A stretch of 64,000 nucleotides of DNA from Pseudarthrobacter sp. ATCC 49987 (GTDB lineage: Bacteria; Actinomycetota; Actinomycetes; Actinomycetales; Micrococcaceae): the NCBI RefSeq assembly GCF_009928425.1, contig NZ_JAABNS010000001.1:124001-188000 (forward strand), written 5' to 3'. The position numbers were made by a program, and so were the translations under genes. The number at the start of each line of letters is the position of its first letter. Positions within the stretch are counted from its first letter, which is position 1. The notes under the pieces are model-generated. The model saw nothing but the letters and a program-made list of their open reading frames with translations. It searched no databases and was not told the origin of the DNA. Shown piece by piece: positions 53,420 to 61,897 of the stretch.

Positions 53420-54148
53420 GTGCCCCCACGTCAACCGTCCGATTCGTCCAAAGGCAAGGCGGGCGTCAGCGACGTCTACGCGTCCATGCGGGCCTCCATC
53501 CTCAGGGGCGAAATCGCCCCCGGCACCCGCATCAACATCGATGCGGTTTCGCGCGAACTGGGTGTGTCACAGACGCCGGTCCGGGAAGTTCTTCAACGGC
53601 TCGAGGGCGACAACCTGGTGGTTTACAGTCCCGGGCGCGGCTACAGCACCACGCCTTTGCTCGATCTCCCCGCGTTGCGTGCCCTCTTCGAATTCCGGCT
53701 GCTGGTGGAGCCGTGGGCGGCGCGGTCCGCGGCCGTCGACCGACTCGCAAACCCGGCCGCAGCGCTGGAGAAGGAGCTGTCCGCCTTTCGCGCCACCATG
53801 GAAGTCGGGGGCGAGCTGCGACAGGATCTTGTTGCCCACGACACCCGCTTCCACGACTCCATCCTCGCCGCAGCCGGGAACCCGGTGGTGCGGCATGCCT
53901 TCGCTCAAACGCACTGCCACCTGCACACGTTCCGCCTCTACCCCGCAGACATCGACGGCGCCATCACCGTAGCGGAGCACTCCGCCGTGCGGGACGCCAT
54001 CTCGGCCTGCCTGCCGGATCAGGCGGAGCAGGCCATGGCCGAGCACATCAGGAACTCCTTCTACCGGTTCTCCCAGGCCTTCGAGGGCGCCGAGGACCTC
54101 CCACCGCTGGAAGACAGTGGGCCTCCGAGAAGGCACATCGTCGACTGA
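53420..54148 (+). CDS. GntR-family regulator, FCD domain
   Basis: A 242-residue GntR/FadR-type repressor. The winged helix is MRASILRGEIAPGTRINIDAVSRELGVSQTPVREVLQRLEGD. The FCD effector domain carries metal-binding His residues in HDTRFHDSIL, THCHLHTF and EHSAVRDAI. It is closely similar to the regulator at 60040-60765. GTG start with AGAGG eight bases upstream. Divergent from the MFS gene and upstream of the dehydratase operon, it should repress one or both until a sugar acid or intermediate binds. Confidence 0.92.
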   Translation: MPPRQPSDSSKGKAGVSDVYASMRASILRGEIAPGTRINIDAVSRELGVSQTPVREVLQRLEGDNLVVYSPGRGYSTTPLLDLPALRALFEFRLLVEPWAARSAAVDRLANPAAALEKELSAFRATMEVGGELRQDLVAHDTRFHDSILAAAGNPVVRHAFAQTHCHLHTFRLYPADIDGAITVAEHSAVRDAISACLPDQAEQAMAEHIRNSFYRFSQAFEGAEDLPPLEDSGPPRRHIVD

Positions 54149-54151
54149 ATC

Positions 54152-54179
54152 GAAGCCCTGGCCTGCTGGCCGGGGCTTC
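54152..54179 (+). terminator. Intrinsic terminator of the GntR gene
   Basis: GAAGCCCTGGCC and GGCCGGGGCTTC form a 12-bp stem (one G-U) with a TGCT loop, followed by TTTCTT. It directly follows the stop codon and insulates the dehydratase operon from regulator transcription. Confidence 0.85.
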
Positions 54180-54195
54180 TTTCTTGCCCAACCCC

Positions 54196-54223
54196 TTGAT
54201 CTGGATCACTGTTCCTATATGAT
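54196..54223 (+). promoter_or_regulatory. Promoter of the sugar-acid operon
   Basis: TTGATC (54196-54201) and TATGAT (54218-54223) with 16-base spacing form a promoter in AT-rich DNA. The same arrangement, with shared CTGGATCAC in the spacer, occurs upstream of the ABC importer at 60847. Confidence 0.65.
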
Positions 54224-54243
54224 TATATAAATTCATATAGGAA
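54212..54243. promoter_or_regulatory. Long palindromic operator over the -10 element
   Basis: TTCCTATATGA (54212-54222) and TCATATAGGAA (54233-54243) are perfect 11-bp inverted arms with a 10-base AT-rich centre. The site overlaps the -10 element and fits a dimer-of-dimers or spaced GntR/FCD operator. It lies about 40 bp upstream of the dehydratase start. Confidence 0.7.
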
Positions 54244-54282
54244 TTGCGCACGCTCGTGTAATTGACCAGAGAGAAGATAACT

Positions 54283-55629
54283 GTGACTTCCATCGTTTCC
54301 ATCCGTACCCAGGACGTACGCTTCCCCACGTCCCTCGAGCTCGATGGCTCTGACGCCGTCAACGTGGACCCTGACTACTCGGCCGCCTACGTCATCATCC
54401 GCACCGATGGGGGCGACGAGGGCCACGGCTTCGTCTTCAGCTGCGGCCGCGGCAACGAGATCCTCACCCATGCGATCGAGGCCTACGCCAAGCTCCTGCT
54501 CGGCCGCGATATCGACGAACTCATCTATGACCTCGGCGGCGCCTCCAAACGCCTCATCCATGATTCCCAGCTGCGCTGGCTGGGCCCGGAAAAGGGCGTG
54601 ACCCAGATGGCCTGTGGTGCACTGGTCAGCGCACTCTGGGACATCCGGGCACGGCGCGAAAACAAGCCCCTCTGGCTTCTGCTCAGTGAGATGCCAGCAG
54701 AGGAGATTGTCGACGTCGTGGACTTCACCCACATCCGGGATGCCTTGAGCCCGCAGCAGGCGCTCGATATCCTGCGCGCCGGCGAGGACGGCAAGGCCGC
54801 CCGCATCGCAGCACTCAAGGTGGACGGTTTTCCGGCGTACACGACGTCTCCCGGCTGGCTCGGCTACAGCGACGAGAAGCTGGTCCGGCTCAGCAAGGAA
54901 GCGGCAGCCGACGGATTCTCCATGATCAAGCTCAAGGTGGGTGGCGACATCAACGACGACCGCCGCCGGATGGCCCTGGCGCGCCAGGCCGTCGGCGATC
55001 TGCCCATCGCTATCGACGCCAACCAGCGCTGGGAAGTGTCCGAGGCCATCGAATGGGTCAACCAGCTCGCCGAGTTCAATCCCTACTGGATTGAAGAGCC
55101 CACCAGCACCGATGACATCCTGGGCCACGCGGAGATCCGCAAGGGCGTTTCCCCCGTGCGCGTCGCCACCGGCGAGGCCGTCGCAAGCCGCATCGTCTTC
55201 AAGCAACTGCTACAGGCCGGGGCCATCGACGTGCTCCAACTGGACTCCACCCGCGTCGGCGGCGTGAACGAGAACATCGCCAATCTCCTGCTCGCCGCCC
55301 GCTTCGACGTGCCGGTCTGCCCGCACGCCGGCGGGGTGGGGCTGTGCGAACTCGTCCAGCACTTCTCCTTCTTCGACTACGCGGCTGTCAGCGGCAGCCA
55401 GGACGGGCGCATGATCGAATACGTCGACCACCTCCACGAGCACTTTGCCGAGCCGGTCCGCATCGTCAACGGCCGCTACGCCGCGCCGCAGCTGCCGGGC
55501 ACGGGAGCCGAAATGATTAGCGCTTCCCGCTCCCGGTGGGAATTTCCCGGCGGCGCCGGCTGGCTGGAGGTCGGCGACCGCGCCGCCGTCACGGGCGGTT
55601 CGCTGGCGGCCACCGGCGCGGTCCGATGA
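54283..55629 (+). CDS. L-fuconate dehydratase-like enolase-superfamily enzyme
   Basis: A 448-residue mandelate-racemase-type enolase that matches the long L-fuconate dehydratase group. Metal and catalytic residues are visible: K216/K218 (IKLKVGG), metal ligands D245 (DANQRW), E271 (WIEEPTSTDD) and E298 (ATGEAV), and H348 in CPHAGGVGLCE. It removes water from a sugar acid to give a 2-keto-3-deoxy acid. Substrate could be L-fuconate or a related acid such as D-arabinonate. GTG start, seven bases after GAGAAG. Its stop overlaps the aldehyde dehydrogenase start. Confidence 0.88.
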   Translation: MTSIVSIRTQDVRFPTSLELDGSDAVNVDPDYSAAYVIIRTDGGDEGHGFVFSCGRGNEILTHAIEAYAKLLLGRDIDELIYDLGGASKRLIHDSQLRWLGPEKGVTQMACGALVSALWDIRARRENKPLWLLLSEMPAEEIVDVVDFTHIRDALSPQQALDILRAGEDGKAARIAALKVDGFPAYTTSPGWLGYSDEKLVRLSKEAAADGFSMIKLKVGGDINDDRRRMALARQAVGDLPIAIDANQRWEVSEAIEWVNQLAEFNPYWIEEPTSTDDILGHAEIRKGVSPVRVATGEAVASRIVFKQLLQAGAIDVLQLDSTRVGGVNENIANLLLAARFDVPVCPHAGGVGLCELVQHFSFFDYAAVSGSQDGRMIEYVDHLHEHFAEPVRIVNGRYAAPQLPGTGAEMISASRSRWEFPGGAGWLEVGDRAAVTGGSLAATGAVR

Positions 55630-57116
55630 CCACGGCAATCTCCGAGCTGAACGCGCAGGTTGAGGCTGCCCACACAGCGTTCGAAAAGGGCCGCGCCGCG
55701 GACCCCCGTACCCGGGGGAGCTGGCTCGACGCGGTGGCGGACGGTCTCGAGGCCGACGCGGAGACGCTGGTGGAAATCGCCGTTCAGGAGACGCACCTCG
55801 GTGAGGCGCGGTTGCGCGGCGAACTGAAGCGCACGGTCTTCCAGCTTCGCCTCCTCGCCACCGAGATCCGTGCCGGCGAGCACTTCGATGCGACCATCGA
55901 CCAGGCGGACGCGGAGTGGGGCATGGGCCCGCGGCCCGACCTGCGCAGGCTCAACGTGCCAATCGGCGTCGTCGGTGTATTCGGGGCATCCAACTTCCCC
56001 TTTGCCTTTAGTGTGATCGGCGGGGACAGCGCCTCGGCACTTGCCGCGGGCTGCGCCGTCGTCCACAAGGCACACGACGGACACCTGAAACTCGCGCTGC
56101 GCACAGCCGAGGCCGTCGTCGCGGCGCTCGACGTCGCCGGGGCGCCGTCCGGGCTGTTCTCGCTCGTCGCTGGGAGGGCCGCAGCAGAGGCTTTGGTGGA
56201 CCATCCCCTGGTGAAGGCCATAGGTTTCACGGGGTCGACGGCGGGTGGCCGGGCGCTGTTCGACCGCGCCAACTCCCGTCCGGAGCCGATCCCGTTCTAC
56301 GGCGAACTCGGCGGCATCAATGCGGTGTTCGTGACCGAAAAGGCCTGGGTTGCGCGGCGTGACGAGATCCTTGGCGGCTATGCCGGTTCCTTCACGATGG
56401 GAATGGGCCAGTTCTGCACCAAGCCGGGACTCCTCTTCGTGCCCGGCGGCCACACCGACAGGGTCCGGGAGGTGCTGAGCGACGCCCTGGCGGGTTTTGT
56501 TCCGACCCGGCTGCTGAGCGACCGCCTGCACGAGGGGTTCTCCGACGCTGTCCGCTCGCTGCAAAGGGGGGACGGGGTGGATGTTCTCGTCGAGGGCGAC
56601 TTCGCCGAGACTCCGGCGCCCACCCTGCTTCACACGACGTCTGCCGCCGTGCGCAGCGATCCGTCGATCCTCCGGCAGGAGATGTTCGGACCCGCCAGCG
56701 TGCTGGTGGAATACGGCGACGAGTCTGAGCTCCCCGCGCTCGCTGAGCTCCTGGAAGGACAGCTCACCACGACGCTGCAGGCGGAACCGGATGATGAGGT
56801 CGCCGAGCTCGCGGCACGGCTGACGGACATCAGCGGCCGGGTGCTCTGGAACGGCTGGCCCACGGGAGTCACCGTCAGCTACGCCCAGCACCACGGCGGC
56901 CCGTATCCGGCCACGACGTCGGCCACCACCTCGGTGGGCACGGCCGCCATCCGCCGCTTCCTGCGCCCCGTGGCGTACCAGTCCTTCCCCGAGGGACGGC
57001 TGCCGGAACCCCTGCGGGACGCCAACCCGTGGAACGTGCCGCAGCGGATCGACGGGACCTGGCAGGTGCCTGCGGCTCCGGCTGGGCGCACGGAACCAAG
57101 GGACGGTCAGCGGTGA
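55626..57116 (+). CDS. Aldehyde dehydrogenase, ketoglutarate-semialdehyde type
   Basis: A 496-residue NAD(P)-dependent aldehyde dehydrogenase. Catalytic Cys264 is in GQFCTKPG, the general base Glu227 in YGELGGIN, and the cofactor region is VGVFGASNFPFAF. The sequence resembles 2,5-dioxovalerate (alpha-ketoglutaric semialdehyde) dehydrogenases that finish pentonate breakdown to 2-oxoglutarate. It overlaps both neighbours by four bases (ATGA, GTGA), giving tight co-translation with the dehydratase and the AraD1-like enzyme. Confidence 0.88.
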   Translation: MTTAISELNAQVEAAHTAFEKGRAADPRTRGSWLDAVADGLEADAETLVEIAVQETHLGEARLRGELKRTVFQLRLLATEIRAGEHFDATIDQADAEWGMGPRPDLRRLNVPIGVVGVFGASNFPFAFSVIGGDSASALAAGCAVVHKAHDGHLKLALRTAEAVVAALDVAGAPSGLFSLVAGRAAAEALVDHPLVKAIGFTGSTAGGRALFDRANSRPEPIPFYGELGGINAVFVTEKAWVARRDEILGGYAGSFTMGMGQFCTKPGLLFVPGGHTDRVREVLSDALAGFVPTRLLSDRLHEGFSDAVRSLQRGDGVDVLVEGDFAETPAPTLLHTTSAAVRSDPSILRQEMFGPASVLVEYGDESELPALAELLEGQLTTTLQAEPDDEVAELAARLTDISGRVLWNGWPTGVTVSYAQHHGGPYPATTSATTSVGTAAIRRFLRPVAYQSFPEGRLPEPLRDANPWNVPQRIDGTWQVPAAPAGRTEPRDGQR

Positions 57117-58309
57117 GTGCGCCCGTGGCTTCTGCGGCATCGGTCCTCCCGGACGATGCGGCGCAGGCCCTGCTGGTCGGCCGGCTCTGGGACCCCGCAA
57201 CGGCCGGACCCAGAGTGGTCGCGGTGCAGGAGGGTGATGTCTTCGATCTGACCGGCCTGGCGGGAACGGTCTCCGAACTGCTGGAGCTTCCCGGCCTGGC
57301 GGCCGCAATGCGTGCCGCGCTGACGGAGCCGCGGTGGAGCACTGACGACATTGTCAGTGCATCCCTGGCGCAGGAACTGGACCGTCCGCACTTTCTGGCC
57401 CCGGTGGATCTGCAGGTCATCAAGGCCTGCGGTGTGACCTTCGTGGACAGCATGATCGAGCGCGTCATCGAGGAGCGGTGCGGCGGGGACGCCAGCCGCG
57501 CCCTGGAGATGCGTGAGCTGGTGGGACGTACACTCGGCGGCAGCATAGGCTCCATCCGCCCGGGTTCAGCGGAGGCAGCCGCGGCCAAGAAAGTGCTGAT
57601 CGCTGAGGGGCTGTGGTCACAGTATCTTGAGGTCGGCATCGGACCGGACCCCGAGGTCTTCACAAAAGCCCCAGTGCTCTCCTCGGTGGGGCTGGGCGCC
57701 GGGGTCGGAATTCCATCGTTCTCCACCTGGAACAACCCGGAGCCGGAATTGGTGCTCATCGTCACCTCGAAAGGGGCCGTGGTGGGCGCAACGCTCGGAA
57801 ACGACGTCAATCTCCGGGACGTGGAGGGCCGGAGCGCCCTGCTGCTTGGGAAGGCGAAGGACAACAACGCGTCCAGCGCTCTGGGGCCCTTGATCCGGTT
57901 GTTCGACGGCAGCTTCAGCCTGGAGACGTTGCGCCAGGAGGAAATCCTGCTGCGGGTGGAGGGGGAGGACGGCTACGCGCTGGAGGGCCGCAACTCCGTG
58001 GCGCGGATCAGCCGGCCGTTCGAGGAGTTGGTCGCGGCGACGTACGGCAGCCACCACCAGTACCCGGACGGCTTCGCGCTTTTCACGGGCACCCTGTTCG
58101 CGCCGACTCAGGACCGGGAGGAGCCCGGGCAGGGCTTCACCCACCGGCCGGGCGACCTCGTGACCATCCGCAGCAGCCACCTCGGCGCGCTCGTGAACCG
58201 TGTGGGCGCGGCGGAGGAGCTGCCCCAATGGTCATACGGTCTGCGGGAACTCTTCGGCTATCTGCATGACCAGCGCAACGTCCCGGAATCCACCCTCAGC
58301 GCCAGCTAA
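57113..58309 (+). CDS. AraD1-like FAH-family dehydratase
   Basis: A 398-residue fumarylacetoacetate-hydrolase-fold protein. It has the metal-site segment FTKAPVLSSVGLGAGVGIPSFSTWNNPEPELVL and GNDVNLRDVEGRSALLLGKAKDNNASSALGP. FAH enzymes of this length and pattern are annotated as AraD1-type 2-keto-3-deoxy-pentonate dehydratases, making alpha-ketoglutaric semialdehyde. That product would feed the preceding aldehyde dehydrogenase. GTG start overlaps the upstream stop. Confidence 0.82.
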   Translation: MSAPVASAASVLPDDAAQALLVGRLWDPATAGPRVVAVQEGDVFDLTGLAGTVSELLELPGLAAAMRAALTEPRWSTDDIVSASLAQELDRPHFLAPVDLQVIKACGVTFVDSMIERVIEERCGGDASRALEMRELVGRTLGGSIGSIRPGSAEAAAAKKVLIAEGLWSQYLEVGIGPDPEVFTKAPVLSSVGLGAGVGIPSFSTWNNPEPELVLIVTSKGAVVGATLGNDVNLRDVEGRSALLLGKAKDNNASSALGPLIRLFDGSFSLETLRQEEILLRVEGEDGYALEGRNSVARISRPFEELVAATYGSHHQYPDGFALFTGTLFAPTQDREEPGQGFTHRPGDLVTIRSSHLGALVNRVGAAEELPQWSYGLRELFGYLHDQRNVPESTLSAS

Positions 58310-58360
58310 CGCACACAGACCGGCCGGCAGGCAGTTTGCTGACAGCCCGGATTGGGGGGA

Positions 58361-58391
58361 GGACGACGGTGGGAGCTTCCCGCCGTCGTCC
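58361..58391 (+). terminator. Hairpin terminator inside the sugar-acid cluster
   Basis: GGACGACGGTGGGA and TCCCGCCGTCGTCC pair over 14 bp (one G-U) around GCT, about 50 bases past the AraD1-like gene. It may separate the pentonate-type genes from the FAH-SDR pair or reduce read-through. Third member of a repeated stem family. Confidence 0.7.
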
Positions 58392-58428
58392 TTCTGCGTA
58401 CCGATGAATGCCCGAAAGGAACACTTTC

Positions 58429-59271
58429 ATGAAGTTTGCCCAGATAGGCGCCGCAGGCGCCGAACAACCCGTTCTCGTCCACGAGGGAAGGCACTATGCG
58501 CTCAGCAGCCTCACCCCGGCGGTCGACGGAAACTTCCTGTCCCAGGGCGGTCCGGCGGCAGCCGCCGCCGCGCTGGCAGCGGGGACACTCCCGGAAGTCA
58601 GCGCAGCCGGCGTGCGCTACGGCGCCCCGGTGGCGCGGCCGTCGGCTGTTATCTGCGTCGGCCTGAACTACGCCGCACACGCCGCGGAATCGGGCGCGGA
58701 GCCGCCTGGACACCCGGTCATTTTCCTCAAGACCCCCAACACCGTTGCGGGTCCGGACGACGCTGTGTGCATCCCCCGCGGATCCACCCGGACCGACTGG
58801 GAAGTCGAACTCGGTGTGGTCGTCGGGAGGCGTGCCTCATATCTGGAGTCCACGGAAGCGGCCCGCGATCACATTGCAGGGTTCGTGGTGGTCGATGATC
58901 TCTCCGAGCGTGACTTCCAGCTGAACGTTTCCGGCGGCCAATGGTCCAAGGGCAAAAGCTCGCCTGGGTTCTGCCCCACCGGGCCATACCTGGTCACCCC
59001 CGAGGAGGTACACCCCGGTGATCTGCGGCTGCGCAGCTGGGTCAATGGCGAACTCCGCCAGGATTCATCCACGGCGGACATGATCTTCGACGTCGCGACC
59101 ATTATCTGGAACCTGAGTCAGTACATGGTTCTCGAGCCGGGCGATCTGATCTGCACCGGCACACCGGAGGGGGTCGCGTTGTCCGGACGCTTCCCGTATC
59201 TGAAGGCCGGCGATGTTGTGGAAATCGAGATCGAAGGGCTGGGACGCCAGCGTCATGAGTTCGTAGCATGA
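58429..59271 (+). CDS. FAH-family hydrolase (2,4-diketo-3-deoxy-fuconate type)
   Basis: A 280-residue FAH-family hydrolase. Key segments are ICVGLNYAAHAAESGAEPPGHPVIFLKTPN, DWEVELGVVVGRRA (metal-binding Glu residues), GFVVVDDLSERDFQ, and LICTGTPEGVALSG. In L-fucose/L-rhamnose pathways this type splits a 2,4-diketo-3-deoxy acid into pyruvate and lactate. AAAGGA is nine bases upstream of the ATG. It is translationally linked to the SDR gene. Confidence 0.88.
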   Translation: MKFAQIGAAGAEQPVLVHEGRHYALSSLTPAVDGNFLSQGGPAAAAAALAAGTLPEVSAAGVRYGAPVARPSAVICVGLNYAAHAAESGAEPPGHPVIFLKTPNTVAGPDDAVCIPRGSTRTDWEVELGVVVGRRASYLESTEAARDHIAGFVVVDDLSERDFQLNVSGGQWSKGKSSPGFCPTGPYLVTPEEVHPGDLRLRSWVNGELRQDSSTADMIFDVATIIWNLSQYMVLEPGDLICTGTPEGVALSGRFPYLKAGDVVEIEIEGLGRQRHEFVA

Positions 59272-59285
59272 ACGGGGAGCCAGGC

Positions 59286-60035
59286 ATGGAGTTTGAAGGT
59301 ATCCGGGTCATCGTCACCGGCGGAGCCTCCGGTATAGGAGCCGCCACGACGTCCCATCTGCTCAGAAGGGGAGCCAAAGTGGCGGTGCTGGATCTTAATC
59401 CGGATGGCGTGCCCGCTTCGGCGCTCGCGATCCAGTGCGACGTCGCCAATGACGCTTCCGTCCGCGCCGCAGTCGAGCGGGTCGCGCGGGAACTGGGTGG
59501 AATCGACGTCGTGGTCAACAACGCCGGGATAGGTGCGCAGGGCACTGTTGCGGATAACGACGACGCCGAATGGCACCGCGTTTTCGACGTCAACGTGGTC
59601 GGGGCAGTGCGCGTATGCCGTGCAGCACTGCCCTACCTCCGGCGGTCGCCCGCCGCCGCCATTGTCAATACCTCTTCCCTTGCCGCCACCGCCGGGTTGC
59701 CGGCCCGCGCGTTGTACGCGGCAACCAAAGGAGCTGTGCGGGCCCTGACGATGAGTATGGCGGCGGACCACATCCGTGAGGGAATCCGGGTCAACTGCGT
59801 CAATCCGGGCACCGCAGACACGCCATGGGTCAGCCGCCTGCTGGGCCAGGCCGAGGACCCGGCGGCAGAACGCGCTGCGCTGGAGGCCCGCCAGCCGCAC
59901 GGACGGCTGGTCACTCCGGAAGAGATCGCAGCAGCCATCGCCTACCTTGCGAGCCCTCTTGCCGGCTCGACCACGGGAACCGAACTAGCCGTCGACGGCG
60001 GCATGCAGGCGCTGCGCCTGCGTCCGGCCGGTTAA
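59286..60035 (+). CDS. SDR dehydrogenase (2-keto-3-deoxy-fuconate type)
   Basis: A 249-residue classical SDR: TGGASGIG near residue 11, NNAG in VVVNNAGIG, and catalytic Ser, Tyr and Lys in NTSSLAATAGLPARALYAATKGA. In the fuconate pathway an SDR oxidises C4 of 2-keto-3-deoxy-fuconate before the FAH enzyme cleaves it, which fits the gene order. GGGAG precedes this ATG; an ATG six codons earlier overlaps the FAH stop. Confidence 0.88.
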   Translation: MEFEGIRVIVTGGASGIGAATTSHLLRRGAKVAVLDLNPDGVPASALAIQCDVANDASVRAAVERVARELGGIDVVVNNAGIGAQGTVADNDDAEWHRVFDVNVVGAVRVCRAALPYLRRSPAAAIVNTSSLAATAGLPARALYAATKGAVRALTMSMAADHIREGIRVNCVNPGTADTPWVSRLLGQAEDPAAERAALEARQPHGRLVTPEEIAAAIAYLASPLAGSTTGTELAVDGGMQALRLRPAG

Positions 60036-60039
60036 GAGG

Positions 60040-60765
60040 CTACGGGCGATCCGGGGTCATCCGCACGAGCGTGGCTTCAGCCAACGCAGTCGGTTCCTCG
60101 TCGAATGCCCGCGCGAAGCGGTAGAAGGAGTTGCGGATGTGCTCGCTCATCGCATTTTCGGCCGCGCCTGGATCCTGGGCTGCGATAGCTTCGCGAATGG
60201 CGTGGTGCTCCGTCAGGGTGATCCGGCCGTCCATGTCGGCGGGGTAGAGCCGGAACATGTGCAGATGGCAGTGAGTCTGGACGTAGGCCTGCTGGACGAC
60301 TTGGTTGCCGGCAGAGGCCAAAATCAGGTCATGGAAGCGTGCATCGTGGGCCACCAGGTCCTGGCGCAGGTTTGCCGTGTCATCGACGTGACGCTCGAGC
60401 GCTGCCAGCTCTGCCCGCAGGGCTCCGGCCGGGTTTGACAGGCGCTCCACCGCGGCAGAGCGCGCCGCCCAGGGCTCAACCAGAAGCCGGAACTCGAACA
60501 GGGACCGGAGCTCCGAAAGGCTCAGCAGCGGCGTCGTGCTGTAACCGCGGCTTGGGTAATACATCAGCAGGTTGTCGCCCTCCAGGCGCTGCAGGGCTTC
60601 TCGGACCGGGGTGTGGGACACTCCCAGCCGCCTGGAGACGGCGTCGATGTTAATGCGTGTGCCCGGGGTGATGTCGCCGTCCAGTATCGACTGGCGAAGT
60701 GCCGAGTAGACCCCGCCGGCAGCGACCTTGGTCAGCGCGGCGTCGCTTGCGGTTGGTGCCGTCAT
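60040..60765 (-). CDS. GntR-family regulator, FCD domain (paralogue)
   Basis: A 241-residue GntR/FCD regulator strongly similar, residue by residue, to the one at 53420-54148. Shared segments include GTRINIDAVSR, TPVRE, LEGDNL and HIRNSFYRF, with the same His set (HDARFHD, THCHLHMF, EHHAIREAI). It is convergent with the SDR gene and divergent from the ABC importer, whose promoter it probably controls. GAGAGGAAAG precedes the ATG. Confidence 0.92.
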   Translation of the reverse strand: MTAPTASDAALTKVAAGGVYSALRQSILDGDITPGTRINIDAVSRRLGVSHTPVREALQRLEGDNLLMYYPSRGYSTTPLLSLSELRSLFEFRLLVEPWAARSAAVERLSNPAGALRAELAALERHVDDTANLRQDLVAHDARFHDLILASAGNQVVQQAYVQTHCHLHMFRLYPADMDGRITLTEHHAIREAIAAQDPGAAENAMSEHIRNSFYRFARAFDEEPTALAEATLVRMTPDRP

Positions 60766-60846
60766 TTGTCTTTCCTCTCTGTGGCCGCGCGCACCCCATG
60801 CGGGCGCCCCGCTGGCAACTGGGCGACAGGCCCAAGTTCGCAAAGC

Positions 60847-60874
60847 TTGACCTGGATCACATTGCATATATGAT
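60847..60874 (+). promoter_or_regulatory. Promoter of the ABC importer with shared operator core
   Basis: TTGACC (60847-60852) and TATGAT (60869-60874), spacing 16, with CTGGATCAC in the spacer exactly as at the dehydratase promoter. TATATGAT and the following AT-rich bases resemble the left half of the long palindrome at 54212, suggesting control by the same or the paralogous GntR protein. Confidence 0.6.
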
Positions 60875-60975
60875 ACAACATATTCCTATACGATCCTCGT
60901 CGTGAAAGCGGCCGGGGACACCCGGGCCGTCAGCGCCCACTTCCGATACGCACTAACGATCACAGGAGAGTTCCC

Positions 60976-61812
60976 ATGTTCAGAGCAACACCGAAGTTGC
61001 TTCTTGTTCCGGCCGTCGCTTTGGCCCTGGCGGTGGGGGGCTGTTCATCGAACGGCGCCGCTAACGCCGGCGCCGCACCAGGAGCCGTGGCGGACAGCCA
61101 TCTCACGAAGGTTCTCAAATCGAAGACGGTCAAGATTGCCGTCAGTGCAGACTCCCCGGGTTTCGGGGTAATGAATTCGTCTGGGGACCGTGAGGGTTTC
61201 GACATTGACGTCGCCAACGCGCTTGGTGCCTCGCTGGGCGCAAAGGTCGAGTTCGTTACCGCCACGAACGAAAGCCGCATCCCTTTGCTGCAGACCGATA
61301 AGGCGGATGTCGTGATTGCCACTTTCACTGCTTCGGATGCGCGTGCCCAGGTAGTCGAAATGTCTGACCCGTACGCTGCCAGCTCCACGGTCTTCATGGT
61401 TCCGGCTGGAAGCCCGATCACCACCTACGCCGATTTGGACGGCAAATCGGTGGCCACCTCCAGGGGCAGCGTGGGCGAGCAGATCCTCAAGGCCAGCTTC
61501 CCCAACGCCAAAGTGACGGGGTTCAACACAACGGCCGACTCCATTCAGGCGCTCAAGAGCGGCAAGGTGGACGCTTTGATCGAAAACAACGCCATCGTTG
61601 GCGGCCTGGTGAAGAAAGAGCCTGCCGCGTTCCAGGTCCTCAAGGGCGACCCGATCAAGCCGGCACTGTTCTCGATCGGCGTTAAGCCGGGAGACCAGAC
61701 GTGGCTGAACTACCTCAACAACTTCATCCGGAACTACAACATCTCCGGACAGAACGAGGCCTCGCTGCAGAAGTGGTTTGGGCTGAGCCTGCCCCCCTTC
61801 CTCGCCCACTAA
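60976..61812 (+). CDS. Amino-acid-type ABC transporter binding lipoprotein
   Basis: A 278-residue lipoprotein: signal peptide with lipobox LAVGGC (Cys at about 23), then a polar-amino-acid binding fold (VKIAVSADSPGFGVMNSSGDREGFDIDVANALGASLG, RIPLLQTDKADVVIATFTASDARAQVVEMSDPYA, GKSVATSRGSVGEQIL). It delivers a small polar ligand to the following permeases. Its placement behind a sugar-acid GntR promoter makes an acidic sugar-derived or related compound possible. Confidence 0.92.
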   Translation: MFRATPKLLLVPAVALALAVGGCSSNGAANAGAAPGAVADSHLTKVLKSKTVKIAVSADSPGFGVMNSSGDREGFDIDVANALGASLGAKVEFVTATNESRIPLLQTDKADVVIATFTASDARAQVVEMSDPYAASSTVFMVPAGSPITTYADLDGKSVATSRGSVGEQILKASFPNAKVTGFNTTADSIQALKSGKVDALIENNAIVGGLVKKEPAAFQVLKGDPIKPALFSIGVKPGDQTWLNYLNNFIRNYNISGQNEASLQKWFGLSLPPFLAH

Positions 61813-61897
61813 CAGAAGTCGGACGCACCCTCCAGCGTGGGTGGAGGACCTGAAGTTCTCCACCCTCGCTGCCGTTCACGAACAGGACCCTTTGCAC

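Noticed and set aside
55476..57308. A 610-codon leftward open frame opposite the dehydratase/aldehyde dehydrogenase genes
   Set aside because: Low-complexity Arg/Gly/His composition without motifs, fully antisense to well-supported genes.
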